Assembly: GCA_017533915.1 (NCBI GenBank)
Contig: JAFWHX010000004.1
Span: 1 to 64,000, forward strand
Reading direction: 5' to 3'
From: Eubacterium sp.
Lineage (GTDB): Bacteria > Bacillota > Clostridia > Peptostreptococcales > Anaerovoracaceae
Length of the DNA stretch: 64,000 bases
Made by a program: the position numbers and the translations under genes. Below the pieces are notes generated by a model that ran no database searches, was not told the DNA's origin, and saw only the letters and a program-made list of their open reading frames with translations. Below are positions 39,122 through 49,200 of the stretch, piece by piece (the stretch's first letter is position 1; each line of letters begins with the position of its first letter).

Positions 39122-40000
39122 ATGAAAAGAAACACATTAGGCTATAAAATCAGACAGTATCTGATGTTTGGCGGTGTAGGAACCATTCTGTTCTGTGCTG
39201 TAGTAGTCGTTCCTTTCATCTATGGTATTTATCTGACATTTACCAGCTGGGACGGCGTATCACTCGAGAAGCCATTTGTAGGACTGGCCAACTATCAGGC
39301 AGCTTTCGCTGATCATGATTTCTGGCTGGCTATGGGAAGAACGATCATCTATTCAGTATTCTCAGTTGTCCTTATCAATATATTCGCATTCGCGATGGCA
39401 TATCTGGTAACAAGTGGCGTCAAAGGACAGAATTTCTTCCGTGCCGGTTTCTTCATTCCTAACCTGATCGGCGGTATCGTATTAGGTTATGTATGGAAAT
39501 TCGTATTCAACAGAGCTTTCGTAGCAGTGGGAACAGCGATCACAGGAGCACCTGTAGCATCACTGCTTGCTACTCCTGGCGGAGCAATGTTCTGTCTGAT
39601 ATTCGCATCTGTTTGGCAGTATGCAGGTTACATGATGCTGATCTACGTAGCTGGTTTCATGAGCGTATCCGATTCGCTCAAGGAAGCGGCTATGATCGAC
39701 GGGTGCACACCTTCACAGGCTATGATGAATGTAACGATCCCTCTGATGAGAGGTTCATTCGTACAGTGCATCTTCCTCAGCATAACAAGATGCTTCGTAG
39801 TATATGATGTAAACCTGTCACTGACAAACGGCGAGCCGTTCGGAAAAACAATCATGGCGGCAATGCACGTATACAACACAGCCTTTACCTATAAGAACTA
39901 TGGTATGGGCCAGGCAGAAGCACTTATACTGTTTATAGTATGTGCTGTGATCGGTGTAACTCAGGTATGGGTAGGTAAGAAAGGAGAGGTTGAAGCATAA
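39122..40000 (+). CDS. Sugar ABC transporter permease, MalF-like
   Basis: This 292-residue inner-membrane subunit has six hydrophobic helices. The cytoplasmic EAA loop reads EAAMIDGCTPSQAMMNVTIP (near 190-210), which docks with the ATPase. It overlaps the next permease by one base (TAATG). It belongs to the importer starting at 37720. Confidence 0.92.
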   Translation: MKRNTLGYKIRQYLMFGGVGTILFCAVVVVPFIYGIYLTFTSWDGVSLEKPFVGLANYQAAFADHDFWLAMGRTIIYSVFSVVLINIFAFAMAYLVTSGVKGQNFFRAGFFIPNLIGGIVLGYVWKFVFNRAFVAVGTAITGAPVASLLATPGGAMFCLIFASVWQYAGYMMLIYVAGFMSVSDSLKEAAMIDGCTPSQAMMNVTIPLMRGSFVQCIFLSITRCFVVYDVNLSLTNGEPFGKTIMAAMHVYNTAFTYKNYGMGQAEALILFIVCAVIGVTQVWVGKKGEVEA

Positions 40001-40863
40001 TGACTCAGAATGAAAAAGCTGCTGCAGCTAAGAAAAGAAGTCATCTGATCATGATGATCATACTGGTTCTGCTGTTCCTCTTCTTCGTCATGCCATTCAT
40101 CCTGGTATTGATCAACGTATTCAAGGACAAAGCAGATATCGTAACCAATCCGCTTTCACTTATTGGTGAGCACGGATTCACGACGAAGAATTTCCCTGAA
40201 GCCATGGAGAAGATGGATTTCTTCAATGTATTCAAAAACTCACTCATCATTACGGTATCATCGACTATACTGACGATATTGATCTCAGCTATGACCGCGT
40301 TCGTTATCGTAAGAAATGGAAAGTGGAAGGTATGTACACTTGTGTTCGGCATGATGGTAGCTTCCATGGTTATTCCTTTCCAGGTACTCATGGTTCCACT
40401 GGTATCAGTATATGGCGGTATCTTCGGAGTTCTGCAGAGCAGAATCACTTTGATTTTCATGCACGTAGGATTTTCAGTCTCCATGGCAACATTTATGTTC
40501 CACGGAGCGATCCATTCCAATATACCTCTTGAGCTCGAGGAAGCAGCTCTGATAGATGGCTGCACAAGATGGCAGACATTCTGGAAGATAGTATTCCCGC
40601 TGCTCAAGCCTACGATCGCTACAGTTGCGATCATTGATGCAATGGCATTCTGGAACGATTACCTCCTGCCAAGTCTTGTACTGACAGATAAGGCGATCTA
40701 CACGATTCCTATTGCAACACAGCAGTTCTATGGAACATATTCCACAGATATCGGTCTGGTAATGGCAGCTCTGCTGTTAGCTATGCTGCCGATTCTGATC
40801 CTGTATCTCTTCCTGCAGAAATACATCGTTGCAGGAGTTACTTCAGGAGCTGTAAAGGGCTGA
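40000..40863 (+). CDS. Sugar ABC transporter permease, MalG-like
   Basis: This 287-residue partner permease has six helices and the EAA loop ELEEAALIDGCTRWQTFWKI (near 180-200). Its end (YIVAGVTSGAVKG) matches the usual MalG-like C-terminus (GLTxGAVKG). Its ATG shares a base with the upstream stop codon, so translation is coupled. Confidence 0.93.
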   Translation: MTQNEKAAAAKKRSHLIMMIILVLLFLFFVMPFILVLINVFKDKADIVTNPLSLIGEHGFTTKNFPEAMEKMDFFNVFKNSLIITVSSTILTILISAMTAFVIVRNGKWKVCTLVFGMMVASMVIPFQVLMVPLVSVYGGIFGVLQSRITLIFMHVGFSVSMATFMFHGAIHSNIPLELEEAALIDGCTRWQTFWKIVFPLLKPTIATVAIIDAMAFWNDYLLPSLVLTDKAIYTIPIATQQFYGTYSTDIGLVMAALLLAMLPILILYLFLQKYIVAGVTSGAVKG

Positions 40864-40888
40864 TCCGGTTATCGGAGAATAGTGTTTT

Positions 40889-41521
40889 ATGGATCGATTT
40901 TTTGACGTAAACAATCCGGTTATGCGTTTCCTGTCGACAAGTGTCGATCTGGCTATAGTGAATCTTATGACAGTTTTGTTTGCGGTGCCGGTCATAACGG
41001 CAGGAGGCTCGTTAGCCTCAATGAATTATGTGCTTTTGCACTTATACAGAGGAGAAGAAGGATATCTGACATCGATGTTCAAGAAGTCCTTCAAGGAAAA
41101 TTTCCGACAGGGAATACCACTTGGACTTCTGGCAGTTGGAATATGCGGTATCACTGCCGCAGACCTGTTCCTGCTCCATTCGATGAACAGTAAAGCAGCA
41201 ACGATCCTGATGATCATAATATCAGTAGTTTCAATGTATCTGATCACCACTTTCGTATATGTCTTTGCTCTTCAGGCCAGATATGAGAATACAGTTACAG
41301 GAACTATAGCGAATGCATTCAGGTTATCTATAGCGCATCTACCGAGAACTCTCGGGATGATGATAACATGGATCGTGTGGATACTTACGCTATGGTATCT
41401 GCATAAAGCTGCACCGCTGGTGTTTCTGCTGTATGGCTTCACTCTTCCTGGATATATATGCGTGTCGTTATATGAACCTGTCTTCAGGAAAATGGAGAAC
41501 AAGGTTGAAGAAGATCAGTAA
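40889..41521 (+). CDS. YesL family membrane protein (DUF624)
   Basis: This 210-residue protein has four to five transmembrane helices. It starts MDRFFDVNNPVMRFLSTSVD, the typical opening of YesL/DUF624 proteins, and has LASMNYVLLHLYRGEEGYL in the first third. YesL genes accompany sugar ABC importers in Bacillota; a role in assembly or permease function is assumed but unproven. It is placed inside the importer operon, between permease and ATPase. Confidence 0.87.
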   Translation: MDRFFDVNNPVMRFLSTSVDLAIVNLMTVLFAVPVITAGGSLASMNYVLLHLYRGEEGYLTSMFKKSFKENFRQGIPLGLLAVGICGITAADLFLLHSMNSKAATILMIIISVVSMYLITTFVYVFALQARYENTVTGTIANAFRLSIAHLPRTLGMMITWIVWILTLWYLHKAAPLVFLLYGFTLPGYICVSLYEPVFRKMENKVEEDQ

Positions 41522-41648
41522 ACGATCTGTAACGCACTAGTCCGGTCACTGGGATGTCTCGATCAGTATATGATCCAGGACAGCTGCAGACATGATCAGA
41601 ATAAGAATTATGAAAATCAAGTATATTGGAATAAAGGAGTAGATCAAA

Positions 41649-42803
41649 ATGGCAAGTTTATCATTAAAACATGTCCAGAAGAAGTATCCTAACGGATTTG
41701 TTGCCGTTAAGGACTTCAACCTGGAAGTAAAAGACAAAGAGTTCATCATCTTTGTCGGACCGTCTGGATGCGGTAAATCCACGACACTGCGTATGATCGC
41801 AGGACTCGAGGACATTTACTCAGGAGAGTTCCGTATCGATGGCGTTCTGATGAACGATGTAGAGCCGAAGGACAGAGATATAGCTATGGTATTCCAGAGT
41901 TACGCTCTGTATCCTCATATGACAGTAAGAGACAATATGGGTTTTGCTCTTAAGCTCAGAAAGGTTCCTCAGAAGGAGATCGACGAGAAGGTAAATGAAG
42001 CTGCTCAGATTCTCGGACTTGAGAAACTGCTCGACAGAAAGCCAAAGGCTCTGTCAGGAGGCCAGAGACAGCGTGTAGCTATGGGACGTGCTATCGTAAG
42101 AAGCCCTAAGGTATTCCTCATGGACGAGCCTCTGTCAAACCTTGACGCTAAGCTGAGAGTTGAAATGAGAACTCAGATCTCAAAGCTTCATGACAGACTC
42201 GGCGCTACCATCATTTACGTAACACACGACCAGACCGAGGCTATGACACTTGGTACAAGAATCGTTGTTATCAAGGAAGGAGACATCCAGCAGGTAGGTG
42301 CTCCTTCACATCTGTACAATCATCCAGTAAACCTGTTCGTAGCAGGATTTATCGGATCTCCTCAGATGAACTTTATGGATGCAGTCGTAGAAGTAAAGGG
42401 TGACGATGTCTTCCTGCACGTTGGCGATGCATGCCTGAAGGTTCCGGAGGACAAGTCAAAAGAGCTTAAGGAAAGCTATGATGGAAAGACCGTCGTTCTT
42501 GGAATCCGTCCTGAGAATATCTCTGATGATGAAAAGGATATCGCTGCTAATCCTAACGATGTGATCACATCAAAGGTAGACGTACGTGAGCTCCTCGGCG
42601 CAGAAGTATTCCTGTATTTCGACGTAGAAGGCAAGCAGACGACTGCAAGAGTTTCCCCGCATACAACACTGCAGGTAGGAGACGAAGCAAAGTTTGCGCT
42701 TGACATGAGCAAGTGCCATCTGTTCGATAAGGAAACTGAGCTGAACATCATCTACAAGGAAGAAGAAGCTGAAGAAACAGCTGAAGAAGCCGCAGAAGAA
42801 TAA
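41649..42803 (+). CDS. Sugar ABC transporter ATP-binding protein, MsmK/UgpC-like
   Basis: This protein of 384 residues has Walker A GPSGCGKST, signature LSGGQRQRVAMGRAI, Walker B VFLMDEPLSNLD, and a C-terminal TOBE/MalK regulatory domain (GIRPENI near 285). Length and order are those of MsmK/UgpC ATPases, which power one or several oligosaccharide importers. An unusual Glu/Ala-rich tail (EEEAEETAEEAAEE) ends the protein. A TAAAGGAG-type ribosome site precedes the ATG, and a strong terminator follows. Confidence 0.93.
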   Translation: MASLSLKHVQKKYPNGFVAVKDFNLEVKDKEFIIFVGPSGCGKSTTLRMIAGLEDIYSGEFRIDGVLMNDVEPKDRDIAMVFQSYALYPHMTVRDNMGFALKLRKVPQKEIDEKVNEAAQILGLEKLLDRKPKALSGGQRQRVAMGRAIVRSPKVFLMDEPLSNLDAKLRVEMRTQISKLHDRLGATIIYVTHDQTEAMTLGTRIVVIKEGDIQQVGAPSHLYNHPVNLFVAGFIGSPQMNFMDAVVEVKGDDVFLHVGDACLKVPEDKSKELKESYDGKTVVLGIRPENISDDEKDIAANPNDVITSKVDVRELLGAEVFLYFDVEGKQTTARVSPHTTLQVGDEAKFALDMSKCHLFDKETELNIIYKEEEAEETAEEAAEE

Positions 42804-42853
42804 CGACTTCAGAAGAGGTGTATTTACATCCCAAGTTGTTACTATCAGATCTT

Positions 42854-42890
42854 AAAAAACTGCTGCCCTGAATACGGGCAGCAGTTTTTT
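42854..42890 (+). terminator. Terminator of the sugar importer operon
   Basis: AAAAAACTGCTGCCC (42854-42868) pairs with GGGCAGCAGTTTTTT (42876-42890). It is a perfect 15-bp stem including the T-run. Confidence 0.93.
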
Positions 42891-43025
42891 GTGGTTAATA
42901 TCTGGTTAATTCTGAACGGAAAATTGTGTTTTATATACATAATGTGTCTGTTTTGTTATATACTATTATTGACTAAATATGAGCGGCATTAACTGCATTG
43001 TTATTATTATCTGGAGAACAGTTTT

Positions 43026-44573
43026 ATGATTAGTGAAGAACTTAAAAAAGCTAGAGATTTTGAAGAGCAGGCCGAGAAATCTATTTCTGAAAGCGACAGG
43101 CCTGTCTATCATCTTACAGCTCGTACGGGATGGCTGAACGATCCAAATGGTTTTTCGTTCTTTGGAGGGAAATACCATCTTTTCTATCAATATTATCCAT
43201 ATAAGTCTGTATGGGGGCCGATGCACTGGGGACATGCGGTAAGTTCTGATCTTGTAAAATGGGATTATCTGCCGGCTGCTCTTGCTCCTGACAGAGAGTA
43301 TGACGGAAGCGGCTGCTTTTCCGGATCATCAGTTACTATGTCTAACGGAAAGCAGCTTATTATGTATACAGGCTGCTCAGATGATCCTTCTGATGAAAGA
43401 GGAAGGTGGAAACAGCAGCAGTGCATCGCTATTGGCGATGGCAATGACTATGAAAAGTATGAAGAGAATCCTGTCATAACAGAAGATGATCTTCCTGACG
43501 GTGCTGATCCTCATGAGTTCAGGGATCCATATATCTGGAAAAGCGGAGCCAGCAGATACAGAGCTGTTGTGGCTAACGCAAATGAAAAGAACGGCGGTAC
43601 TACTCAGATGTGCCTGTACAAGAGTGATGACGGTCTGCACTGGAGAAGGGAGAGCGTGCTGTTTGAAGATTCACTCAAAACCGGTATCATGTGGGAATGC
43701 CCTAACTTTTTCAGGATAGGAAGTCATTTCATCCTTATGGCATGCCCAATGGATATGGAAGCAGAAGAAGCTGAGGGATCGGTCCGTTTTCCTAAAGGAA
43801 ATAATGAGTGCTATATGACAGGACTGTTTGATGAGTATACCGGAGAATTCATGCCTCAGACATCAGGAGATTTCAATCCGCTGTATTATCCGGTAGACTG
43901 CGGCCTCGATTTCTATGCGGCTCAGGTGCTTGCTGCGCCTGAAAACAGGTACATTATGATCGCTTGGATGCAGGATCCAGAGAATTCAAAGGACCATGAT
44001 CCTGATATAAAGCTTTACGGACAGCTTACTTTCCCGAGAGAGCTATTCATCAAACAGGGGAAGCTTTGTCAGAAACCAGTAAGGGAACTGACACAATATA
44101 GAGGAACAGAGACTCACTACAATAATGTCAGATTAGACGGAGAGACAGTACTTGACGGAGTATCAGGCAGAGTAGCGGATATTGAACTGAGGCTCCGTCC
44201 TGAAGCGATCACTACAGATACAGACGCACGCAAACTGTCATACGACAGATTCGCAATAAGATTTGCAGCAGATAAAGACACTTACACCGAATTCGCATAT
44301 GATCCTCACGCTTCAACAGTCACTATAGACAGGACAAGATCAGTTCCTGGTAAAATAGTCGCCGGTGAGAGAAGAACGAAAGTAAGAAACAGAGAAGGTT
44401 CACTGGATCTGAGGATACTTCTGGACAGGTCCAGTGCTGAGATATTTATAAATGACGGCGAACAGGTCATTACGACAACGCTTCAGACGCCGCCTGAGAT
44501 CCAGGGCATATCATTCCTGTGTTCTGGCAAGGCGATAATGAATATTTCAAAGTATGAGCTGAATGTAGAATAG
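43026..44573 (+). CDS. GH32 sucrose/fructan hydrolase
   Basis: This 515-residue enzyme has GWLNDPNGFSFF (nucleophile Asp39), HEFRDPYIW (RDP stabiliser) and MWECPNFF (acid/base Glu), the three GH32 boxes. A C-terminal beta-sandwich follows (RILLDRSSAEIFINDGEQVI). No signal peptide, so it cleaves imported sucrose, sucrose-6-phosphate or fructo-oligosaccharides. Because uptake here is by ABC transport rather than PTS, a non-phosphorylated substrate is more likely. The fructokinase gene starts 13 bases later. It lies behind its own promoter region after the importer terminator. Confidence 0.93.
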   Translation: MISEELKKARDFEEQAEKSISESDRPVYHLTARTGWLNDPNGFSFFGGKYHLFYQYYPYKSVWGPMHWGHAVSSDLVKWDYLPAALAPDREYDGSGCFSGSSVTMSNGKQLIMYTGCSDDPSDERGRWKQQQCIAIGDGNDYEKYEENPVITEDDLPDGADPHEFRDPYIWKSGASRYRAVVANANEKNGGTTQMCLYKSDDGLHWRRESVLFEDSLKTGIMWECPNFFRIGSHFILMACPMDMEAEEAEGSVRFPKGNNECYMTGLFDEYTGEFMPQTSGDFNPLYYPVDCGLDFYAAQVLAAPENRYIMIAWMQDPENSKDHDPDIKLYGQLTFPRELFIKQGKLCQKPVRELTQYRGTETHYNNVRLDGETVLDGVSGRVADIELRLRPEAITTDTDARKLSYDRFAIRFAADKDTYTEFAYDPHASTVTIDRTRSVPGKIVAGERRTKVRNREGSLDLRILLDRSSAEIFINDGEQVITTTLQTPPEIQGISFLCSGKAIMNISKYELNVE

Positions 44574-44586
44574 AGAGGTACATGAT

Positions 44587-45552
44587 ATGGCTGATATAGT
44601 AACGCTCGGTGAGCTTCTTATCGATCTTACCGAAAAAGGAAAAGATGAAAACGGAAACAGCAAATTCATCGCTTACCCAGGAGGAGCTCCTGCAAATGTT
44701 GCAGTCGCTGCATCCAGGCTCGGAGCTAAAACAAGGTTCATCGGAAAGGTAGGAAATGATGCTTTCGGCCATTTCCTTACTGATGTTATGAAAGAGCAGG
44801 AGGTCGATGTCGGCGGCCTTTATCAGACCGATGACCAGCACACGACCATGGCTATCGTTACAGTTAATGAGGATGGAGACAGAGAGTTCTCTTTCTACAG
44901 ATCACCAGGCGCAGATACACAGCTTACCAGTGAAGAATCAGTCCGTGCTCTTGATATAGATGAGAAGCCGGCTATAATTCATGTTGGCTCGCTTTCTCTT
45001 ACTGATCAGCCTGCCAGGACCGCATGCTATGACGCGGTCAAATTTGCAAGAGATAACGGCATCATAGTCAGCTATGATCCAAACTACCGTAAGGCATTAT
45101 GGGGCAGTGAAGAAGAGGCTGTACAGATGATGAAATCGCTTCTTCCATACGCAGACATCCTCAAAGTAGCAAATGAAGAGATGGTACTTCTTACAGGTAC
45201 TGACGATATCGATGATGCTGCAAAGATCCTTCAGGATCAGGGCGTAAAGCTTGTGATCATAACTCTTGGAGGAGAAGGCGTATATGTACGCTATGGTGAT
45301 ATAGCTGAGCGTATACCGGGTGTAAAGACTACCGTAGTCGATACGAATGGCGCTGGCGACACATTCCTTGGCGCTATGCTTGCTAAGCTGGCCTTCAGAA
45401 AATACGAAGACAGGCCGGAGGAGAGCATACTGGACGGAATAACCGAAGAAGAACTGAGAAGCTATGTGATGTACGCGAACAGAGCAGCAGCTCTTACGTG
45501 TTCTCGTCCTGGCGCGATCCCTGCAATGCCTACAGCAGGAGAGCTTGGATAA
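44587..45552 (+). CDS. PfkB-family fructokinase
   Basis: This 321-residue carbohydrate kinase has the PfkB boxes: YPGGAPANVAVAASRLG in the N-terminal half and DTNGAGDTFLGAML with the catalytic Asp near 257. The start MADIVTLGELLIDLT is typical of ribokinase-like fructokinases. It phosphorylates the fructose released by the GH32 enzyme encoded just upstream. AGAGAGG lies before the ATG. Confidence 0.92.
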   Translation: MADIVTLGELLIDLTEKGKDENGNSKFIAYPGGAPANVAVAASRLGAKTRFIGKVGNDAFGHFLTDVMKEQEVDVGGLYQTDDQHTTMAIVTVNEDGDREFSFYRSPGADTQLTSEESVRALDIDEKPAIIHVGSLSLTDQPARTACYDAVKFARDNGIIVSYDPNYRKALWGSEEEAVQMMKSLLPYADILKVANEEMVLLTGTDDIDDAAKILQDQGVKLVIITLGGEGVYVRYGDIAERIPGVKTTVVDTNGAGDTFLGAMLAKLAFRKYEDRPEESILDGITEEELRSYVMYANRAAALTCSRPGAIPAMPTAGELG

Positions 45553-45624
45553 ATACAGTCAGATCCAGAACCTGACTTTCGACGAGTATATAGAATAAGA
45601 ATGAAATAAGTGACGGAGCCTAAA

Positions 45625-47511
45625 ATGACTAAGAAAGCTGAAATAAAAGAGCCTGAGAAGAACACATTCAGGCAGAGACTGAAGGATAACATGGATGAGC
45701 TGAAATGGCTCTATATGGAACTGTATCATGATGAAAATGCCTTCAAGTATTTCATCTCCATGATCAGGAAAAACTACCGTGAAAGAAAGGTGTCTTTAAG
45801 AAAGACAGACGTCGAGAGATCCAGGAGCAACGGCTGGTATCATCACAGCGAGATGCTGGGCATGATGATGTATACTGAAGCGTTCGGCGGAACGCTGAAC
45901 GGTGTGCGTGAAAAGATCCCGTATATAAAAGAGTGTGGGGTAAACTATCTTCATCTCATGCCTCTTCTGGATTCTCCGGAAGGAAAGAGCGACGGCGGCT
46001 ACGCTGTAGCGGACTTCAGAAAAGTAAGGCCTGACCTTGGTACGATGGAAGACCTTGAGAAGCTTTCAGCAGCATGCCGTAAAAACGACATCATGCTCTG
46101 CTTCGACTTTGTACTGAACCACACCAGCGACGAACATGAGTGGGCTAAAGCGGCAAGAGCTGGTGACCCTGTCGCAAGATCAAGATATTTTTTCTATGAT
46201 AACTGGGATATCCCAGATCAGTATAACAGCACGATGCCGCAGGTATTTCCTGAGACAGCGCCGGGTAACTTTACATATTTTGAAGACTGTAATCAGATCG
46301 TCATGACCACGTTCTATCCGTTCCAGTGGGATCTGAATTACGCAAACCCTATGGTCTTCAATGATATGGTAGATAATCTCCTGTATCTCGCAAACAAAGG
46401 AATCGACGTGTTCAGGCTCGATGCTGTACCGTATATATGGAAGCAGCTCGGGACAAACTGCCGCAACTTACCTGAAGTGCATAAGATCGTAAGGATGTTC
46501 AAGATCGTATGCGAGATAGTATGTCCTGGTGTACTTCTTCTGGGCGAAGTTGTAATGGAGCCGAAAGAGGTAGTTCCATATTTCGGAACTCCTGAAAAGC
46601 CGGAATGCGACATTTTGTATAACGTTACGACCATGTGCACGATCTGGCATACTCTCGCTACTCATGACGTAAGACTTCTCAAATATCAGGTCGACCAGAT
46701 GAAAGATCTCCCGAAGTCATGTGTCTTCCAGAATTATATAAGATGTCACGATGATATCGGCTGGGGCCTTGATTACTCGTATCTCGGACGGTTCGGAATA
46801 CAGGAGACATCTCATAAAAAATATCTGAACGACTGGTTTACAGGGAAATGGCCTGGAAGTCCGTCACGCGGCGAGCTTTACAATGATTCCGCTGCACTCG
46901 GCGACGCAAGGCTCTGCGGTACATCCGCTTCTCTCTGCGGCATAGAGTCAGCCCTCCAGAACAACGACGGCGAGGTACTGAACAAAGCCTTATCGGCTGA
47001 TATAATGCTTCATGCATTCATGTTCACGTTAAGCGGTATTCCTGTGATCTACAGCGGCGATGAGATAGGAATGCTTAATGATTACACTTATCATGATAAT
47101 TATGCAAAGAAAGATGACAGCAGATTCATCCACAGAGGCAAATTCGACTGGGATCTTGCTGAGAAGAGACATGAGCCAGGATCGCTTTCGTGCGCTCTGT
47201 ACAGTCAGCTTCTGCGGCTGACAAAGATTCGAAAGGAAAATCCTGTTTTCCATTCAGGAGCATATATGTACAGCTTCGATACCGGCAATAACAGCATTCT
47301 TGGCGTTATAAGAGAGTATAAAGGACAGAAGCTGCTTGGACTGTTCAATTTCTCTGATCAGTGGCTTAGAACTGTCATTGAGAATAATGACTGGGAAGAT
47401 CTCACATATAAAGACAGCTTCTATATCAAAGGAGAGTATCCTCAGACTGAATACTGGCTGGAGCCATATGGATTCAGATGGCTGCTTGCAGGTGACATTC
47501 ATAATAAATAA
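45625..47511 (+). CDS. GH13 enzyme, amylosucrase-like (GH13_4)
   Basis: This 628-residue protein has GH13 regions DFVLNHTSDEHEW, DVFRLDAVPYIW (nucleophile Asp about 266), LLGEVVME (Glu about 308) and YIRCHDDIGW. An N-terminal helical domain with LYHDENAFKYF and SRSNGWYHHSEM is typical of amylosucrase-like GH13_4 proteins. These act on sucrose, transferring or releasing glucose. Intracellular location and its place behind GH32 and fructokinase support sucrose as substrate. ATG 45625 has GGAG eight bases upstream; a GTG at 45610 is in frame. Confidence 0.88.
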   Translation: MTKKAEIKEPEKNTFRQRLKDNMDELKWLYMELYHDENAFKYFISMIRKNYRERKVSLRKTDVERSRSNGWYHHSEMLGMMMYTEAFGGTLNGVREKIPYIKECGVNYLHLMPLLDSPEGKSDGGYAVADFRKVRPDLGTMEDLEKLSAACRKNDIMLCFDFVLNHTSDEHEWAKAARAGDPVARSRYFFYDNWDIPDQYNSTMPQVFPETAPGNFTYFEDCNQIVMTTFYPFQWDLNYANPMVFNDMVDNLLYLANKGIDVFRLDAVPYIWKQLGTNCRNLPEVHKIVRMFKIVCEIVCPGVLLLGEVVMEPKEVVPYFGTPEKPECDILYNVTTMCTIWHTLATHDVRLLKYQVDQMKDLPKSCVFQNYIRCHDDIGWGLDYSYLGRFGIQETSHKKYLNDWFTGKWPGSPSRGELYNDSAALGDARLCGTSASLCGIESALQNNDGEVLNKALSADIMLHAFMFTLSGIPVIYSGDEIGMLNDYTYHDNYAKKDDSRFIHRGKFDWDLAEKRHEPGSLSCALYSQLLRLTKIRKENPVFHSGAYMYSFDTGNNSILGVIREYKGQKLLGLFNFSDQWLRTVIENNDWEDLTYKDSFYIKGEYPQTEYWLEPYGFRWLLAGDIHNK

Positions 47512-47534
47512 CAGCTGTTAGCAGGTATATAATA

Positions 47535-49094
47535 ATGACTATTTTACAATTACTTGATGGAATAGAATATAAGCTTCAGAAAGGTTCTCTGGATATTGAA
47601 GTTACCGGACTCTGCTTTGATAACAGGAAGGTACGGAAAGGGAACCTTTTCGTGTGTATAAAAGGCACATATTTTGATACGCACGATGTGGTCTGTGATA
47701 TCGCTGGAGATGGAGCTTCGGCTGTTGTAGTTGACACGTTGTGGGCAGATGAGCATAAAGAACTGATCGATACTGTTTCTTGCACTGTAATATCCGTAAA
47801 AGATACCAGAGCGGCTAAAGCAGGTGTTTCAGCTGCATGGAATGGTCATCCGTCAGAGAAGATGACCGTAATCGGGATCACAGGGTCAAAAGGGAAGACG
47901 ACTACATCTCATATGATATGGAGCATGCTCGGAGCGGCTGGACTTAAAGCGGGTCTCGTGAGCACTACAGGAGGCTATATAGGCGAGCATCACATTCAGT
48001 TCGGAACATCCACGCCTGATTCTGACAGGATGCAGGAATTCCTTGCCAGGATGGTCGATGAAGGATGCGAATATGCTGTTATAGAGTGCTCCTCACAGGG
48101 GCTGAAACTCCATAGAACAGATTTTATAGACTTTGACTACGGTATCTTCCTGAACATTGAAAAGGGTGACCATATAAGTCCTACTGAACATAAAGATTTT
48201 GATGAATATCTGTACTGCAAGAGAAAACTGCTGAGATCGAGCAGGACGTGCATCGTGAACGGTGACGACGGTCACATCGAAGATATGCTCGATGGTGTAA
48301 CTGGCAAAGTCATAAAGTACGGAGAGAATGTTGATAATTGCCTTGATTATATAATTTCCAATGTTAAAGAATCTAATATTGGTTCAAGGCCTTGTGTGTC
48401 TTTCCGGCTGACAGATCAGAGGAATACGTTTGCTCAGAATAACAGTACTGAAGAAACAAATGAACGCAGTAAAGAGGGCAATACTGAGCAATACACTATT
48501 GGTCTTCCTGGACTTTTCAACGTTGGCAATGCAGCAGCAGCATGTATAGCGGCTGCGGAGTGTGGAATACCTGAGAAAGCATCTAAAGAGGCTTTGATGG
48601 ACATAAAGGTGCCGGGACGTCTGGACATGGTATACCAGTCCGATGAGCTTTCGGTATGTGTCGATTACGCACACAATGGACTGAGCACCAGGAACCTCCT
48701 CAGGGCACTCAGATCATACAGGCCGAAACGCATAGTCTGCGTGTTCGGATGCGGCGGAGACCGCGACAAGGACAGAAGACCTGAGATGGGTGAAGCCTCC
48801 GGGAATCTGGCAGATCTGAGCATTATCACTACTGAACACAACAGGTTTGAAGAATTTCAGGACATACTGAAAGACATTATGGCAGGCATGAAAAAGACTT
48901 CGGGAAAGTATGAGATCATCGAAGACCGTAAGGAAGCGATAAGGCACGCTATCATCGATTCCGAACCAGGAGATCTCATCACTATACTGGGCATAGGCAA
49001 CGATGGGTTCCAGCATGACCACGGAAAGAACATACCGCACGATGATATTTCTTTCTCAAAACAGTGTGTGGAGGAGTGGCTGGCTGAAAAATGA
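47535..49094 (+). CDS. Mur ligase family protein, MurE-like paralog
   Basis: This 519-residue ATP-dependent amide ligase is close to MurE. The N-terminal UDP-MurNAc domain has LCFDNRKVRKGNLFVCIKG. The ATP-binding domain has GITGSKGKTTTSH (about 115-126), and AVIECSSQGLKLHR and HKDFDEYLYCKRKLL provide the metal and Lys sites. The C-terminal domain begins VPGRLDMVY. Where MurE has DNPR, the amino-acid specificity motif, this protein reads TTEHNRFEEF. A low-complexity insert rich in Asn, Glu and Ser sits near 302-320. It therefore probably ligates a different residue or substrate than the housekeeping MurE. It lies 23 bases after the GH13 gene. Confidence 0.82.
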   Translation: MTILQLLDGIEYKLQKGSLDIEVTGLCFDNRKVRKGNLFVCIKGTYFDTHDVVCDIAGDGASAVVVDTLWADEHKELIDTVSCTVISVKDTRAAKAGVSAAWNGHPSEKMTVIGITGSKGKTTTSHMIWSMLGAAGLKAGLVSTTGGYIGEHHIQFGTSTPDSDRMQEFLARMVDEGCEYAVIECSSQGLKLHRTDFIDFDYGIFLNIEKGDHISPTEHKDFDEYLYCKRKLLRSSRTCIVNGDDGHIEDMLDGVTGKVIKYGENVDNCLDYIISNVKESNIGSRPCVSFRLTDQRNTFAQNNSTEETNERSKEGNTEQYTIGLPGLFNVGNAAAACIAAAECGIPEKASKEALMDIKVPGRLDMVYQSDELSVCVDYAHNGLSTRNLLRALRSYRPKRIVCVFGCGGDRDKDRRPEMGEASGNLADLSIITTEHNRFEEFQDILKDIMAGMKKTSGKYEIIEDRKEAIRHAIIDSEPGDLITILGIGNDGFQHDHGKNIPHDDISFSKQCVEEWLAEK

Positions 49095-49200
49095 TCTGTA
49101 AATTTTGATGATCATCAGCAAATATCCATATTGAGAAATTTGAGCTATTATGGTAAATTGAAAATGTAAGCAGTGGTTCGTTTATGAAAGGATGTGACCC

